Origin: Lepidodermella squamata
Lineage: Eukaryota; Gastrotricha
Direction: 5' to 3'
Assembly (NCBI GenBank): GCA_047495785.1
Contig: JBLDXI010000020.1
Span: 1,488,001-1,552,000 of the forward strand
Length of the DNA: 64,000 nucleotides
Numbering within the stretch: position 1 is the stretch's first letter; each line of letters starts with the position of its first letter. Below, piece by piece: positions 46,579 through 59,060 of the stretch. A model generated the notes under the pieces. The model was not told the DNA's origin and made no database searches. It worked only from the letters and a program-made list of their open reading frames with translations. Position numbers and translations under genes: made by a program.

Positions 46579-49500
46579 ATGGCTGCTTCAAGAGAGAAGA
46601 CTCATGCTCTACATTTCTTGGACACAGACGATTCTGCCACGTTTGGCGCTGACACTCAGCCCGGAGGATACGATTTCCATGACTTCACGGTCACGTCACA
46701 GACACAGTCACAGTCACAGGTTGGGACCCAAATGTCGAGCGTACGTTTCTTTATGCTGCTTCTTTTATTTCTTTATTTACCCGTGAGGTTTTTAGAAAAT
46801 TGATCATGCTGAAAATGCCGTCGACAAAATCACTAAGGCCACCAATCAATTGCATTTTGATGACGAGGCAGAAGACTTGAACAATGAATTCAAAGAGCTG
46901 CCGAAACACGCATGCGCGTACGTTTAACTAGTTGTATTGTATACTTGCATGATTTATATTCCTGATGTTCTCAGGTATTGCGGAATTCACGATCCTGCAG
47001 CTGTTGCATATTGTCCGTCTGCGAAAAGATGGTTTTGCAATGGGCGTGGAAACACTTCGGGCAGCCATATTATTCACCATTTAGTTCGAGCGAAAGCGAA
47101 GGAGGTAACTCTGCACAAAGAAGGACCTATGGGAGAAACAACACTCGAGTGCTACAACTGCGGTTGTCGCAACGTATTTGTCCTTGGATTTGTACCTGCG
47201 AAGGCCGAGTCTGTCGTTGTGCTTCTATGTCGTACGCCTTGCGCTCAACAAGCAACTGTGAAAGATATTGAATGGGACTCTGCTCTCTGGCAGCCTCTTA
47301 TTCAAGATCGAGAGTTCGTTCCTTGGCTGGTAAAAGTTCCATCTGCTGCTGATCAGTCCCGAGCTCGGCAGATCACAGCTCAACAGATCGCAAAGCTTGA
47401 AGAGCTTTGGAATTATAAACCCGAAGCTCAGGTTGAAGATCTTGAAAAACCAGGCGTGGATGAAGATGTCCAACAAGTTCTGTTGCGCTACCAAGATGGC
47501 TATCAATACCAATCAATTTTTGCTGCATTGGTTCACCTTGAAGCTGAATATGATCGTCAAGTTAAAGAAGCCCTGACGCAAGACAACGTGCAAGTTCGCT
47601 GGGATATCGGCCTCAACAAAAAACGCACCGCTTACTTTAAACTGACGAAATTCAGTGATGAAATGAAGCTGATGCAGGGCGATGAGCTTCGTTTACGCGA
47701 GCCTAAGCGTAAATGGTTTGGCATCGGTAATGTTATCAAGGTCGCAGACAACAAGACCGATGAGGTTGCTATCGAACTGAAAAGCAACGTTGGGGTTCCG
47801 ATCGACTGCAATAACTTGAGCGTTGATTTTGTTTGGAAAAGCACGACTTTTGACCGAATGACCAATGCTTTGAAAACGTTCGCCATGGACGAAAATTGCG
47901 TGTCCACTTACGTCTACCACAAATTGCTAGGTCACGAGGTTGATGACTACTCCCTCCGAACCCAACCGCCTAAACGCTTTTCAGCACCTAACTTGCCAGA
48001 ATTGAATCATTCCCAAGTTTATGCCGTGAAAACAGTTTTGCAGAGACCTTTGTCGCTCATTCAGGGTCCTCCAGGTACGGGCAAAACAGTCACTGCTGCT
48101 ACGATTGTTTACCAGCTTGTCAAGTCGACGAATGGACAGGTGCTCGTTTGTGCTCCGTCAAATATTGCTGTCGATCAGCTGACTGAAAAGATTCACCGCA
48201 CTGGCTTGAAAGTCGTTCGCCTATGCGCGAAAAGCAGAGAAGCTATCGACTCGCCTGTCTCGTTCTTAGCCCTGCATAATCAGTTGCGTAACTTGACCGC
48301 TAACTCAGAACTGCAAAAGTTGATCCAGCTTAAAGAGGAAGCTGGCGAGTTGTCAGCCTCTGACGAACAGGCATTCATCTCTTTGAAGCGTATTGCGGAG
48401 CGAGAACTTCTGGCAAATGCTGATGTTATCTGCTGCACATGCGTTGGAGCTGGGGACCCACGTTTGGGTAGTAACAAGCTGAAAATTCGCTCTGTTCTGA
48501 TCGACGAGTGCACCCAAGCAACTGAACCTGAGTGTATGATTCCAATCGTTAGTGGCGCGAAACAACTTATATTGGTCGGTGATCATTGTCAGCTTGGCCC
48601 TGTCGTCATGTGTAAAAAGGCTGCGAAAGCTGGTCTCTGCCAGTCGCTTTTCGAGCGCTTAGTCGTATTGGGTATTCGACCTATTCGTCTCCAAGTGCAA
48701 TACCGTATGCATCCAGCGCTGTCACAATTCCCATCCAACATCTTTTACGAGGGTACTCTTCAAAACGGAGTTACTGCGGGCGATCGAATTAAGCCTGGAT
48801 TGGACTTCCCTTGGCCTAATATGGATAAGCCCATGTTTTTCTACGCCGTTATGGGCACGGAGGAAATCGCAGGTTCTGGAACTTCGTATTTGAACCGAAC
48901 CGAAGCGGCAACTGTTGAAAAATTGACGACTCATCTGCTGAAGGGGGGCATAAAACCCGATCAGATCGGTGTTATCACCCCATATGAAGGCCAAAGAGCT
49001 TTCATTGTTCAATATATGCAACACAGTGGCTCGCTCAACGCCCGGCTGTACCAGGAAATTGAGGTCGCAAGCGTCGACGCTTTTCAAGGTCGTGAGAAGG
49101 ATTACATCATCATGACGTGCGTTCGTAGCAATGAGCACCACCAAATCGGGTTTTTGTCCGACCCTCGACGTCTCAACGTTGCTATCACCCGAGCTCGTTA
49201 CGGCCTTGTTATCGTGGGAAATCCGAAAGTTTTGTCAAAGCAGCCGCTCTGGAACCATCTGCTGACCTTTTACAAGGAGAACCGATTGCTGGTCGAAGGC
49301 CCCCTCACTAGTTTGAAAGAAAGCCAGGTCCAGTTTGCGAAGTTGCAGAAATTGGTTAACCCGATCAACCCTGGTGCGAAATTCATGTCGACGACCACTT
49401 ACGATGCCAGGCAGTACTACGCTACGGTTCAATCGCAACACGGCCCACCTGGGGCGTCTCAGAACAACGGCCCGATGTCGCAGAACTTCGGCTCTGGTTA

Positions 49501-50129
49501 CAACGGACCAATCAGCCAGGGCTACGGAAACACGCCCCAATACAGCGGTGCTGGTATGGCAGCCCCGCCTCCTTACCCTGGCGCTGGGTCTGCCGCTCGT
49601 CTTCACGACCCAATGACCTTCATTGATCCGATGATGGCCAACTACAACTTCCAGTTGCCCCTGGGACTGTTTTACCCGATGGTTCCACCTCAAAACTCCG
49701 GTGAGAGTTTGTACTTTCTAGTGAGTTTGTTGATTATTCATGTTTTATTAAGGTGGTATGCGCCCTGGGCCTCCTGGCCAGACTGCTCCCTATGGCAACT
49801 TCTCCAATGGCCCGATGCGACGAATGCCGATGGCCCCAGCTCCATCCCGTGGAAATCCGATGAAAGCACCCCAAGGTCGACAGGGTGGCCCGCTGAGCCA
49901 AGAGCCGATCAGCCAAACCAACTACGCCTCGTTGTCGGGCCCATCTGGCATTGACTCGCAGCCGAACCAGCGCAACCACACGGACCAGACGATGTCCCAG
50001 AGCGGCCCTGGTTTTTCGCAGGACGTTGTCTACGGCAGTGCGGCGTCTGGAAACCGCGGCGACATGATGCTGTCGCAGGACTCGCGCGCTGCGCTATCGC
50101 AAGGCGGCGGCTATTTGAGCCAGTACTGA
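46579..50129 (+). CDS. UPF1: UPF1/RENT1 RNA helicase of nonsense-mediated decay
   Basis: Four exons, 46579-46740, 46796-46917, 46975-49700 and 49753-50129, give 1128 residues (human 1118-1129). The Cys/His-rich UPF2-binding domain begins near residue 94 ([15 protein letters not shown] ... WFCNGRG ... [11 protein letters not shown] ... ECYNCGCRN). SF1 helicase motifs follow: GPPGTGKT (about 459), [11 protein letters not shown] (motif II; C replaces the S of human DES), [30 protein letters not shown] and [11 protein letters not shown]. The C-terminal tail is rich in SQ pairs ([28 protein letters not shown]), sites for SMG1 phosphorylation. UPF1 is the central ATPase of NMD. The conserved end YLSQY confirms the last exon. 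UBAP1 lies behind it on the same strand. Confidence 0.97.
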
Positions 50130-50975
50130 AACGAGCATTGCTCAGGTCTGATTCTGCGACCAGGAAGTTGCCGAGGAAGTGTTCTTCGGCTGTTAATGCG
50201 CGACTGTCGCAGTGAGGCGAGGGCAGTCTTGTTCTACGAAGGCTGTTTCCTTTGCTGCAAAAAGCTACTCTATTTATATTGCCAACGCGAGAGAATGAGT
50301 GAAAAGGGATGCGTTATATGGAAAATCTTTACCGATGTCTTAAAGCAATGGCGCACTTCGCTTGCTGCCATTTAATTTTATTCAACAACGACGCTTACGT
50401 GGCGGCGTTTAGGACAAAGTAATATTCCAGCTGTGCCATCGATTCAACGTCGGTAAATAACTAAATAATGATAATATTATTATAAAAAAAGAAACGGGAC
50501 TTGTGTGCGTGAAGCAGTGGTCATTGAATCTAATGACCAGCTTGAAATCCGGCGGTAAAGTTGTTGATTTTCAATCCCGTGATAGCTACGATGTTGTAAT
50601 ATTTAGTTTTGAAATTATAAATAACAGATTCATTGTGATCGTAGATACTTATATGACCAGCTGTTTAGCTTGCATTCTCGCGATATGTTGTTATAACTCT
50701 GTGATCGGATGCTTGAAATCGATAGTTATATATCTTTATTTCAGCAGGCAAAACGATCACGGGGTAAAGCTGCAAGTTTGTTTCATCCACCTCTTCAGCT
50801 CTCTGTATCTGTGCTGATTTGATGGTGTAGCCTAAAACGCTTAGTAATTCTGCTTAGCAATTATATCAAATATGCGAAATTAACTTCTGCCGTACAAATT
50901 CAAATTTCAACGTACAATTGCGTTGAAAATGAAAATAAATTGGTTCTATCTAATTTTCTGATTTCTCTTTCTTAG
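50130..50975 (+). other. UPF1 3'UTR and UPF1-UBAP1 inter-cistronic region
   Basis: About 805 nt of apparent 3'UTR end in AATAAA at 50934-50939. Thirty-odd nt later comes the strong acceptor tctgatttctctttcttag (50975), only 8 nt before the UBAP1 ATG. A 104-codon open frame at 50503-50817 has no recognisable content and a non-ATG start, so I treat it as chance. Confidence 0.5.
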
Positions 50976-50983
50976 TTTTTAAC

Positions 50984-52583
50984 ATGAATTTCGGAGGCGG
51001 TCCACCCAGTTATCACCTATCGTCTAGACGATCAACAGTTGTGACGGCGACTGATGGCATTAAGGTGGCTGTCTCTGAAGCCTACCGTTTCCAGAGCGTG
51101 AAAATCCCTGACTATTGCCGGTTCGCGTCAAATACGTTGAGCTTGTCGGCTAACGACTATAATTTCACAATCGAGCATTCGGTACTCAGCAAATATGAAG
51201 CTGAGGAGAGGGCGGCTAAAGCAGCTGCTGAACGCGCAGCCTCTGCGCAAACTGCCAAAGATTCACCTGCTCCCAAGAGAGATTCGGCACCGGCGTTTCC
51301 AATACTGATCCCAGATGGCGGCCTTCTAAGGCCTCAAGCGGCGGATTCCACGCCTCGTAGCACCCCTCAGGACAACAGCTCTGGCGCGCTCGGCTCGTCT
51401 CGCGGCCGGGCTAATAATGAATGGGCCGATTTCGAGAGATCTCACGACTTGTTCGATGACCTCGAATTGAAGTCAATAGATGATCGGCATGAACTCGCTC
51501 GGGTACTCGTGAGTAGCAACAGCGAACCCCAACCACCATACCCACCCGGTCCAGGCGGGGCGAATGCCCCTATTTCCATGTCTAGTCTTGTTGAAGAACA
51601 CAAAAAACTATCACTCAGTGACAATAATTTATCGCGAGGCTTGGCGAACTCGTCTAGTTCGAGTAGAATTTCACCGGTGCCACCGCAACCTGCTCCGACA
51701 TATGCATCAGCTTCCGATCTATCGCAAATGAATCGAGCTTCTTCCTCGCACAACAACGGCATGCCTAGGCAAAGCCCACCGCCCATTCCGTTATCAGCCT
51801 CGCAACAAACTGCTGTAGCCCACACGGCTGCGATGGGCTTCGATCGGCATTTGTGTGCGAGAATGGCGGCTGACCTAGAGACAGACCAAGAGGAGATTAT
51901 TGCAAATGCGGTCCTGGCTCATTCCAGTCTCGTGGCATCCGGCTACCAGGCGCAACATGTCGAACGGGCTTTGGTGCTAGTCGGCGCTGATGAGAGAAAA
52001 GTAAGCCGACTCCTCAAAAGTTTTCATCCTTCCCATGGTTCTTCTTGAATTTATGTAAATTGGTAACTTAATTTTCGAAAAATTCCTTACAAAATGAATT
52101 AAAATTGCTACAATTGCAATATGTTAGGGAGGATCAATCTCGCGCCTTAAACGAAATTTTAAGTTTTTTTTTTACAAACATTCACTCGATTTCGTTCATG
52201 CGAAAGAATTCCTTTGGAAGGTCTTTCAATGTATTCAACTTGGAACCTGTATTAAGGCGGAAGCCATTTCATTAGATCTCAATAATGAAAATTGGAAGAA
52301 TAAGGGTATAGCTTTGGTAATTATTTGGGGAGTTTTCTAAATTGTACTCCGTGAAAGATTTGCTCCGTGAATTTCATGAAATTGTTTTATTTAGGCTCGA
52401 AACGTGATGGAAGCGTGCTCATACCTCGTTCAATTCGGCTTCACTCGAGAGCAGATATACGCTGCCATAGCCAAAATGGCGGGAGATAAAAAGCTGTCGG
52501 CTTCCTCGCCTGCTGCTGCTAACTTCACAAACACGGACGAATTACGCGACAAACTGTTAGATGTGCTCACTGCGAACGGCTGA
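50984..52583 (+). CDS. UBAP1: UBAP1, ESCRT-I subunit with UBA-type C-terminus
   Basis: Exons 50984-52000 and 52395-52583 give 401 residues. The mid-protein block EWADFERSHDLFDDLELKSI (about 146-165) followed by DDRHELARVLV matches the conserved DFE...DPFDNLELKTID segment of vertebrate UBAP1. An alanine-rich helix after the N-terminal segment and a C-terminal solenoid of UBA-like helices (AMGFDRHLCARMAADLE, GYQAQHVERALVLVG, LVQFGFTREQIYAAIAKM) also fit. UBAP1 directs ESCRT-I to ubiquitinated endosomal cargo. The last exon sits behind a 394-bp intron, long for this region; it completes the third UBA-like unit. The acceptor immediately before the ATG is one of the strongest in the window. Confidence 0.85.
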
Positions 52584-53277
52584 TTTGCAAAGCTGAGTTT
52601 ACGATGATTCCACTCTCTCTGTTATAAAATACTGCAAAATCACGCGCTACATTTTTTGTATCAGTTCGAAGGCAATCTACCTATCTGTTTGTCACTCGGT
52701 GTTTTCCGGTCTGGTTTTTGTTGTTGTTCTGTCTCGTGCGTCTGAAATTCTTCTTTAGTCGGGGGCCGAATTCAGGCCGTCCTTTCCTCTTTCAGCGTCT
52801 AGCTCGTTCGCTTTTGTGGTCTACGGATGCGCTGGATTGAATATTTATTTTTTATTACTACAATTACCATCGCGACAGCCACTGAATCCTTCCCTTCTCG
52901 GCGGTTCTAACAACTATCTGTTTATTATTGAGGCGGAAGATTGATAAGCCAGGAAATCATAATTCACGAAATTGATGTTTTCAAAAAGTGCTTGCATTTT
53001 TATTTGTGTACTATGTGGCGCAGAATCGAGATGCTTTTTACTGATCGGACAACAAGAAAAATATTATGATCAACTAAATATATAAATGACAAAATTTGGC
53101 CAACATAATTCGTAATATTCAGGGAAATATTATGGATTTATATATATTCAGTATTTTGTTGCACGAAATTCCGCTAAAATGTCTAGAAACGATTGATGAC
53201 GATAAAAATAATAAAAATACATGGCTTATAATTGCTGCGGTTTTTTTCAAAATTTGAGGTATTGTTGCATTCGATTT
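52584..53277. other. Convergent intergenic region between UBAP1 and guanylate cyclase 1
   Basis: Both genes end here. T-rich and AT-rich sequence with no gene recognised. Confidence 0.45.
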
Positions 53278-55686
53278 TCAGCGGCCCATCACTGAGACGC
53301 CATCGTCCATGCCCTCCGGATTGGGTGGAGGCTTCTCGAGGCCGAAAGCGGCAGTCATGACAGTTGTAGCCTCGGCACTGCGGAGCCAGTAGGTCTTCAT
53401 CTCGCCCTTTCCTTTGACGGGCACTTTCCCGCGATATTCCAGGTTGAACCCGCCGTACTTGCGCAACATATTACACGTCCTTTCACTGCAGTGGACGTGA
53501 AGAGCTGAACAAAACATCTTAAAAATAAGCGATTTATTAGCAAAAATATAACATACGTTTCGAAGTAGATTCCATGCGAGAAGCTGTGTTGACAGTGTCG
53601 CCGAATAGACAGTAGCGCGGCATTACAAGGCCCACGACTCCGGCGAAAACAGGTCCCGAATTGAGGCCAACACGAATGCGAACGAAGCCATCGCCCATCG
53701 GAATTTGCTTTGCGGTCTCAATCATGTCCAGCGCCATCAGGGCGACAGCGGCAGCGTGGTCAGTTCGCCGCTTCGGCACACCGCCAACAACCATGTAAGT
53801 ATCGCTAACTGTCTCAACCTTGTAGCAACCATAAAGCTCGATACGCTCGTCGAGGGAGCGGTACAGGTTGTTGAGCAGTGTCACAATTTTCGACGGCTCA
53901 GATGTTGACACAAAATCCTAGAGAACTACATGAAGTCGAATTCAAAATTAAGGTGGAATGGCTTACATGGAATCCGTAAACGTCGTTGAAATAAACAGTC
54001 GCTTCCTCGAAGAATTCAGGGGCGATAGTGCCGCCTTCTTTTAACATCCTAGCTACGGCCATGGGTAACATTTGGTATAGTAAGCTGTCCGCCTCTTCGG
54101 TTTTCCCCTTTCAAAAGAGTTAATGAAGGCTTTCGATTACAACTGATAGAAATTCTTACCCTGAGTTGGTCGGTGCGGTCGCGAATTTCCAAGAACACTT
54201 GGTTGATTCTGAAGATCGCATAAGCGACCAGAGCGCAAGCAATGGTAGTCAGGATTGTTATCACAATATCTGAAATATTCGAATAAAGCGATTCGGCGCA
54301 ATTTTGCCGATAAAACTTACCGACAACAATCAGTTGCTGCTGATCAGTTGAAGTTCGAGAAAACGATGCCAAGTCGTCCGCGAAGACCTCCGTTATTGGC
54401 GCTACCTTTGCCTCCCATTCGTAGAAGCTCTTATTGACAGCATCAAAGTTTTTAGGCCTGGTTGAAATTCCAAGATAAAAAATTTACAAGCGAAAATAAG
54501 ATATTTACAGGAGGCCAACGGCAGCATCGAAAACTTTCTGCTGTGATCGGCAAATTTGACAATCGCGATTTGAGACTGGTTCGATGGGTTTTGTCGTATC
54601 GGCGTACTTTAGCGCCATTTCGAGATAGTTTCGCGACAAAACTGGGCCCCGCTCAGACATCCTGGTAGCTTCCAGGACCACGCGGGTAGCTCCAACTATG
54701 AAATTTCGAATTTTGGGGTAAAGTTTGGAAACGGGACTTTATAACTTACGGACGTCGGTTCGATCCCGGTAGACGCCTGCAGTGACAATTGTTCGAACCT
54801 TGTCCACTTCAAAGCGAGATAGCGACAGAAACAGAAAGGACGCTGCCTCGGCCCAAAACGGGCCGACATTCAAATCGCGAAGTGAGAACGAAACAGAATT
54901 GAGAAACTGCTGCAGGATTCCAGTGTAATAGGCCATCTCAGCAGATGCTGTAAAAGAATTCGTTTATAAAAACCTTGGCTGGGACAATGGAACTAGAAAC
55001 TTGCTTGCATTAACGCTTTTTTTCACGTTGCTTCGGTGTCCATCGACCTCTACCGTATAAAGTCGACTATTCTTGGTGTAGTCGGCGAACTCCGGACTGT
55101 CCTGGATAGGCCACATCGGCAGCAGATTCACAACCTGATAAGAAGCTTCCGAGACTGACTGCCAGGCTTGCTCGAGTTGGGCTGCTACTTGGTCAGTAGT
55201 GGCAAGTAAGAATTGGATAACGGCATATCGCTCCTTCGAAACAATGCCCGTCAATGTTTGCGTTGTTTTAATTCGTTTGATTTCATCCTATTTAATTACC
55301 AATAGCTTATTTGTAAAATATTCAAGGAGTTACAACTTACTGACACATCTTCCATAACTTCTCTGGCAACACGACCACTTTCAGCCATCATGCCAAGCTG
55401 AATGTAGACAATGAACATGGCAACAGCAACGATAAAGGCGAGGTAGAGAATCTAAAAAATATTGCGAATGTGCAACATGTCCCAATCAAATAAATCTTTT
55501 TACCTGAGTGACTCGACCACGTTTAAGGTACAGATCAGGAGCGAAAAAGAACTGAACGATATGCTTGGCTGAGTTAACCGGAACCGCGAATTCAGATGCG
55601 TAAACTGACTTGGCGAAGCTGTAACTCATTTGCGAGCCTGAACGCAGGCTCATCGTCCAAGTCCTTCCGTCATCAACGGTCGCCAT
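53278..55686 (-). CDS. NIT-domain receptor guanylate cyclase, copy 1
   Basis: Ten exons: 55686-55504, 55451-55341, 55287-55005, 54947-54750, 54695-54509, 54457-54321, 54269-54160, 54107-53967, 53917-53557 and 53504-53278. They join to 645 residues. A short cytoplasmic start is followed by membrane segment 1 (about 62-80), an ectodomain of about 280 residues that reads as a nitrate/nitrite-sensing (NIT) domain, membrane segment 2 (about 368-386) and a class III cyclase (about 403-610). There is no kinase-homology domain. The metal aspartates ([16 protein letters not shown]), guanine-selecting residues ([12 protein letters not shown]) and transition-state N/R (NTASRMEST) are all present. It should therefore make cGMP. 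Intron 3 begins with GC (gcaagt). Copy 2 lies 593 nt upstream on the same strand. NIT cyclases are reported as nitric-oxide-linked in the annelid Platynereis; the ligand here is unknown. Confidence 0.85.
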
Positions 55687-56279
55687 TTTCAAGGCGCTCG
55701 GTCACAAAAAAAATATATAGCGTCTCAAACGCACTTCTTCACTTCAGGTATACGTATGCTCTTAAAAAGGCTGAATGCCGAAATGAAGAAATGACACAAT
55801 TAAGGTGTTTTCCAAACGGCGGCTGCCTGGCCGGTTGACTCATCCATAGCGCACCAAGGCAATTGTAAAATAATTAATTTTCCCCGGAGGATTATTCATG
55901 CTGTATACGCACGGCGAACTCGTACCGTCATAACAGCGGTGATCGGCTTATTAGAGAGGGGAACAAGGCATCGACGGACTGCGTCGAAAAAACCTGTCTT
56001 CAATATGTCGACTTGAGTAGCAATCATCCTAATCGTTCAGCCTATAGTTATGATTTCTCTGCTAATGTGTCTTGCGTGAAAGGAATATATAAGTATAATT
56101 CGAAAGCAAAACAGCACAGACTAAAACATTTATTTTGTAAGAAATCGAACAAAAAGTGAAGACAGTTTTTAATCGTAAATGAGGCTATATTAAGAGAATG
56201 CGAATCACAAAATCATTGAATAACAAAAAAATAATTTCACAGTGCGCGGTTATTCAATCTTCGAAATTTGAAATTGTGT
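55687..56279. other. Spacer between the two guanylate cyclase genes
   Basis: Holds the 3' end of copy 2 and the 5' side of copy 1. A minus-strand AATAAA lies at 56129-56134 in addition to the one overlapping the copy 2 stop. A T-rich tract (tatatattttttttgtgaccgag) ends about 10 nt before the copy 1 ATG. Confidence 0.4.
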
Positions 56280-58795
56280 TTATTCCTGGGTATCGGTGTT
56301 GAAGATTCGGGACTCATTCATCGCTCGCTTTTTTACGCCGAACAACGCAGTCGTTAGAGTTGTCGGCTCGGCACCTCGCAACCAATAAGTTTTCATATCG
56401 CCCTTTCCTTTCACTGGAACTGTGCCACGAAATTCGCAGTGAAAACCGCCGTGATGTGATAAAATGTTGTACGTCTTCTCTGAAATTTGAATGTGAAGAG
56501 CTTTCGAGGTGGATTCCATACGTGAGGCTGTGTTGACTGTATCACCGAAAAGGCAGTAGCGCGGCATGATCAGGCCAACAACCCCGGCAAAAACGGGCCC
56601 TGAATGAATCCCGACGCGAATTCGAACCTGAGAAGAGCCCATCCGAACAGTTTTTGCCGTCTCCATGAGGTCGAGCGCCATCAAAGCAATAGCAGCTGCA
56701 TGATCAGATCTTCGATTGGGAACGCCACTAACCACCATGTAGCTAAAGAAAAATCGATTAAGCCCATGATTTTAAAGTAAAAAAATTCAAAATTACGTAT
56801 CGCTGACAGTCTCGACTTTATAACAGCCGTAGAGTTCAATTCGCCGATCCAACAAGGAGTAAAGGGAATTCAGCAAAGTCACGATTTTCGACGGCTCCGA
56901 ATGAGCCACAAATTCCTGCAAAACTTCTTGCTCAAGTTCGCAACAGAAAATCATTCAAAATAAAACCTGAAAGCCGGTTACATCGTTGAAGTAGACAGTT
57001 GCCTCGTCGAAAAATTCTGGCATGATTTTAGCCCCCTCTTTCAGCTTTTTGGCAACAGCGATCGGCAGCATTTGATACAGCAAAGCATCAGACTCCTCGG
57101 TTCGATCCGCCAATCGCTCCGTATGAACTCTCAATTCAAGGAATCCTTTCATGATTTGCTAATACATTTATCCTTGAGGGATGAGGATTTTATGTAATTA
57201 AACGCAAAAATACCCATAAAATCACTCCGGTTGCTGTGCAGGCGATTGTCGAGATGACTGTTATCACCACATCTATTGAAAACGTGAATTATTCGAATAA
57301 AGTATATAATGTAGTCATTCGCTACCCTTACCAAGGTTGATTAAGCCAGCCACGGTAGTACGTTCGTATGCGACCCCATTGAGGACATCAGTCATCTGAA
57401 CTTGTGCTACAAATGCCTTGGCGTCCCATTCGTAAAAGCTTTTGTTGGCAGCGTCCGGTTGTGAATTTCTTATTTCAGAAATTTTGAAATAACTTGAAAT
57501 CATGATTTTTACTTTACTTACATTAGAAGTTGGGCTCTGAGAGCTTTGTTTTGAGCATTACACAATTGGCATTCCCTGCTCGAGGCGTCTTCTATCGGCA
57601 TAATCGCACTGGAAAAATCGAGAGCCCATTGCAGGGATTTCGTAGCCAATGTAGTTGAACGGGTCATCAGCTTATCGGCATCAAAATAAACTCGTTCGGC
57701 ACCAGCTTATTATTGGAAAAATTGCCTTAATTTGAATGGAATCAAAGTCATATGCCGAACCTATTTGAGGGCCTTGAACGACGTTGCAGTTGGTGCAGTT
57801 GGTTCTGTTAGAGTTGTCTACGTTCAAAGTTCCAACTGGAGCAAGGGTACGCACTCGGTCTACTTCGTTACGAGCCCCGGACAGGAAAAGATAGGCTACT
57901 AGCAATCTCCAATATTCTCCAACATTGATCGCACGGTAATTGGCAGTTATGGCGACAAAAAACTCATCTACCACCCCCGAGTAGTAGTTGAATTCCGGTA
58001 TCGCTTTTATATCAAATGGTTTGAAATTTGATATAAACATAAATTTTAAGGACCTACTTGAGTTAAGGTTGCGTTTAACGTTAGCGCGGTGCGTTTCAAG
58101 CTCGATCGTGAACAATTTTCCACTGGTGACGTATTCCTGTGACTCGCCTGTGCTTCCATCGATCGGCCAATCGGTTATTGCGCTGATCTATTGTCGCAAA
58201 AAAATTAGCAGAAATAACAAATTTTTGCAGCCGACCTGCTGAAACGTCGTATCGTATATGCTTTGCCACATGGTTTCCCATCTTGAGGCTGCAGCATCGG
58301 TTGTCGCTGACATGAACTGAACGACGGCGTAGCGTTGTCTAGCGATGGCGCCGATAAGCCCCTCTATTTGGCTTATGTCTTGCATTTTATTCTGTTAAGA
58401 ATTCGAAAAGTTTTTCGGCTCTAATCTGAAAACGTCAATTTCTTACCAAAGACCGATCTGCTAAATCGTTCGTCTTTATCTCAGACTGAGCCATCATGCC
58501 TAGTTGTATCAGAACGATCAACAGTGCTGTTAGGCAGACGCATGTCAAAAATATGATCTGCCAAAATGTAAATAAATCGGCTGTTGAAATGGCTAAAACG
58601 TTTACTTCAAGCTACCTGTGTTGCCCTGCCGCGCTTCAGGTACAAATCAGCGGCGAAAATGAATCTGAAGAATTTACCGGCCGAATTCGGCACGATTCCG
58701 CCTTCTGAAGACCAAACTGAAATGTCATCCCACAAACTGGTGGTATGGCTTCGACCGTCCATCGACGTGAAGCGAGACCCTAGAGACGAAGCCAT
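56280..58795 (-). CDS. NIT-domain receptor guanylate cyclase, copy 2
   Basis: Eleven exons: 58795-58616, 58557-58447, 58391-58236, 58187-58058, 58003-57761, 57705-57522, 57468-57332, 57272-57214, 57158-56967, 56915-56797 and 56742-56280. They join to 657 residues. The layout equals copy 1: membrane segment 1 at about 61-80, NIT-like ectodomain, membrane segment 2 at about 381-400, then linker and class III cyclase. Paired conserved spots include [16 protein letters not shown] in the ectodomain and [10 protein letters not shown] before segment 2. Catalytic residues are complete ([38 protein letters not shown]). The N-terminus [19 protein letters not shown] matches the same stretch of copy 1. 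The TAA stop overlaps AATAAA. TM2D3 ends 265 nt upstream on the same strand. Confidence 0.85.
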
Positions 58796-58971
58796 TTTTC
58801 CACTGAATTTCCTTTTGTGAAAATAAGCAAAACTGCAGAGCGCACCTGCAAGTTATTTGCATCTCTCGTCTAATTGCGATTTTAATATTCGAAATAATCT
58901 CTCATTAACACTCATTATCACCGGAAAATCCCCAATAGCCGAAAAGCCTGCTTAATCAGTGTATCAGTTAA

Positions 58972-58977
58972 TTTATT
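58972..58977 (-). terminator. Poly(A) signal of TM2D3
   Basis: AATAAA on the minus strand about 84 nt after the TM2D3 stop and before the start of cyclase copy 2. Confidence 0.45.
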
Positions 58978-59060
58978 CTCTTGCACTTGATACAACACAC
59001 ATTATAAAAGGAGCAATTTCCAATATAAAAACACAGTATAGAATGCAAGGTGCGTTTGAC

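Noticed and set aside
50503-50817. 104-codon frame between UPF1 and UBAP1
   Set aside because: Non-ATG start, no recognisable content, and position fits the UPF1 3'UTR.
54740-54770. tRNA B-box-like ggttcgatcc
   Set aside because: It is exon sequence of guanylate cyclase copy 1 and there is no matching A box or cloverleaf; similar matches at 57100 are also coding.
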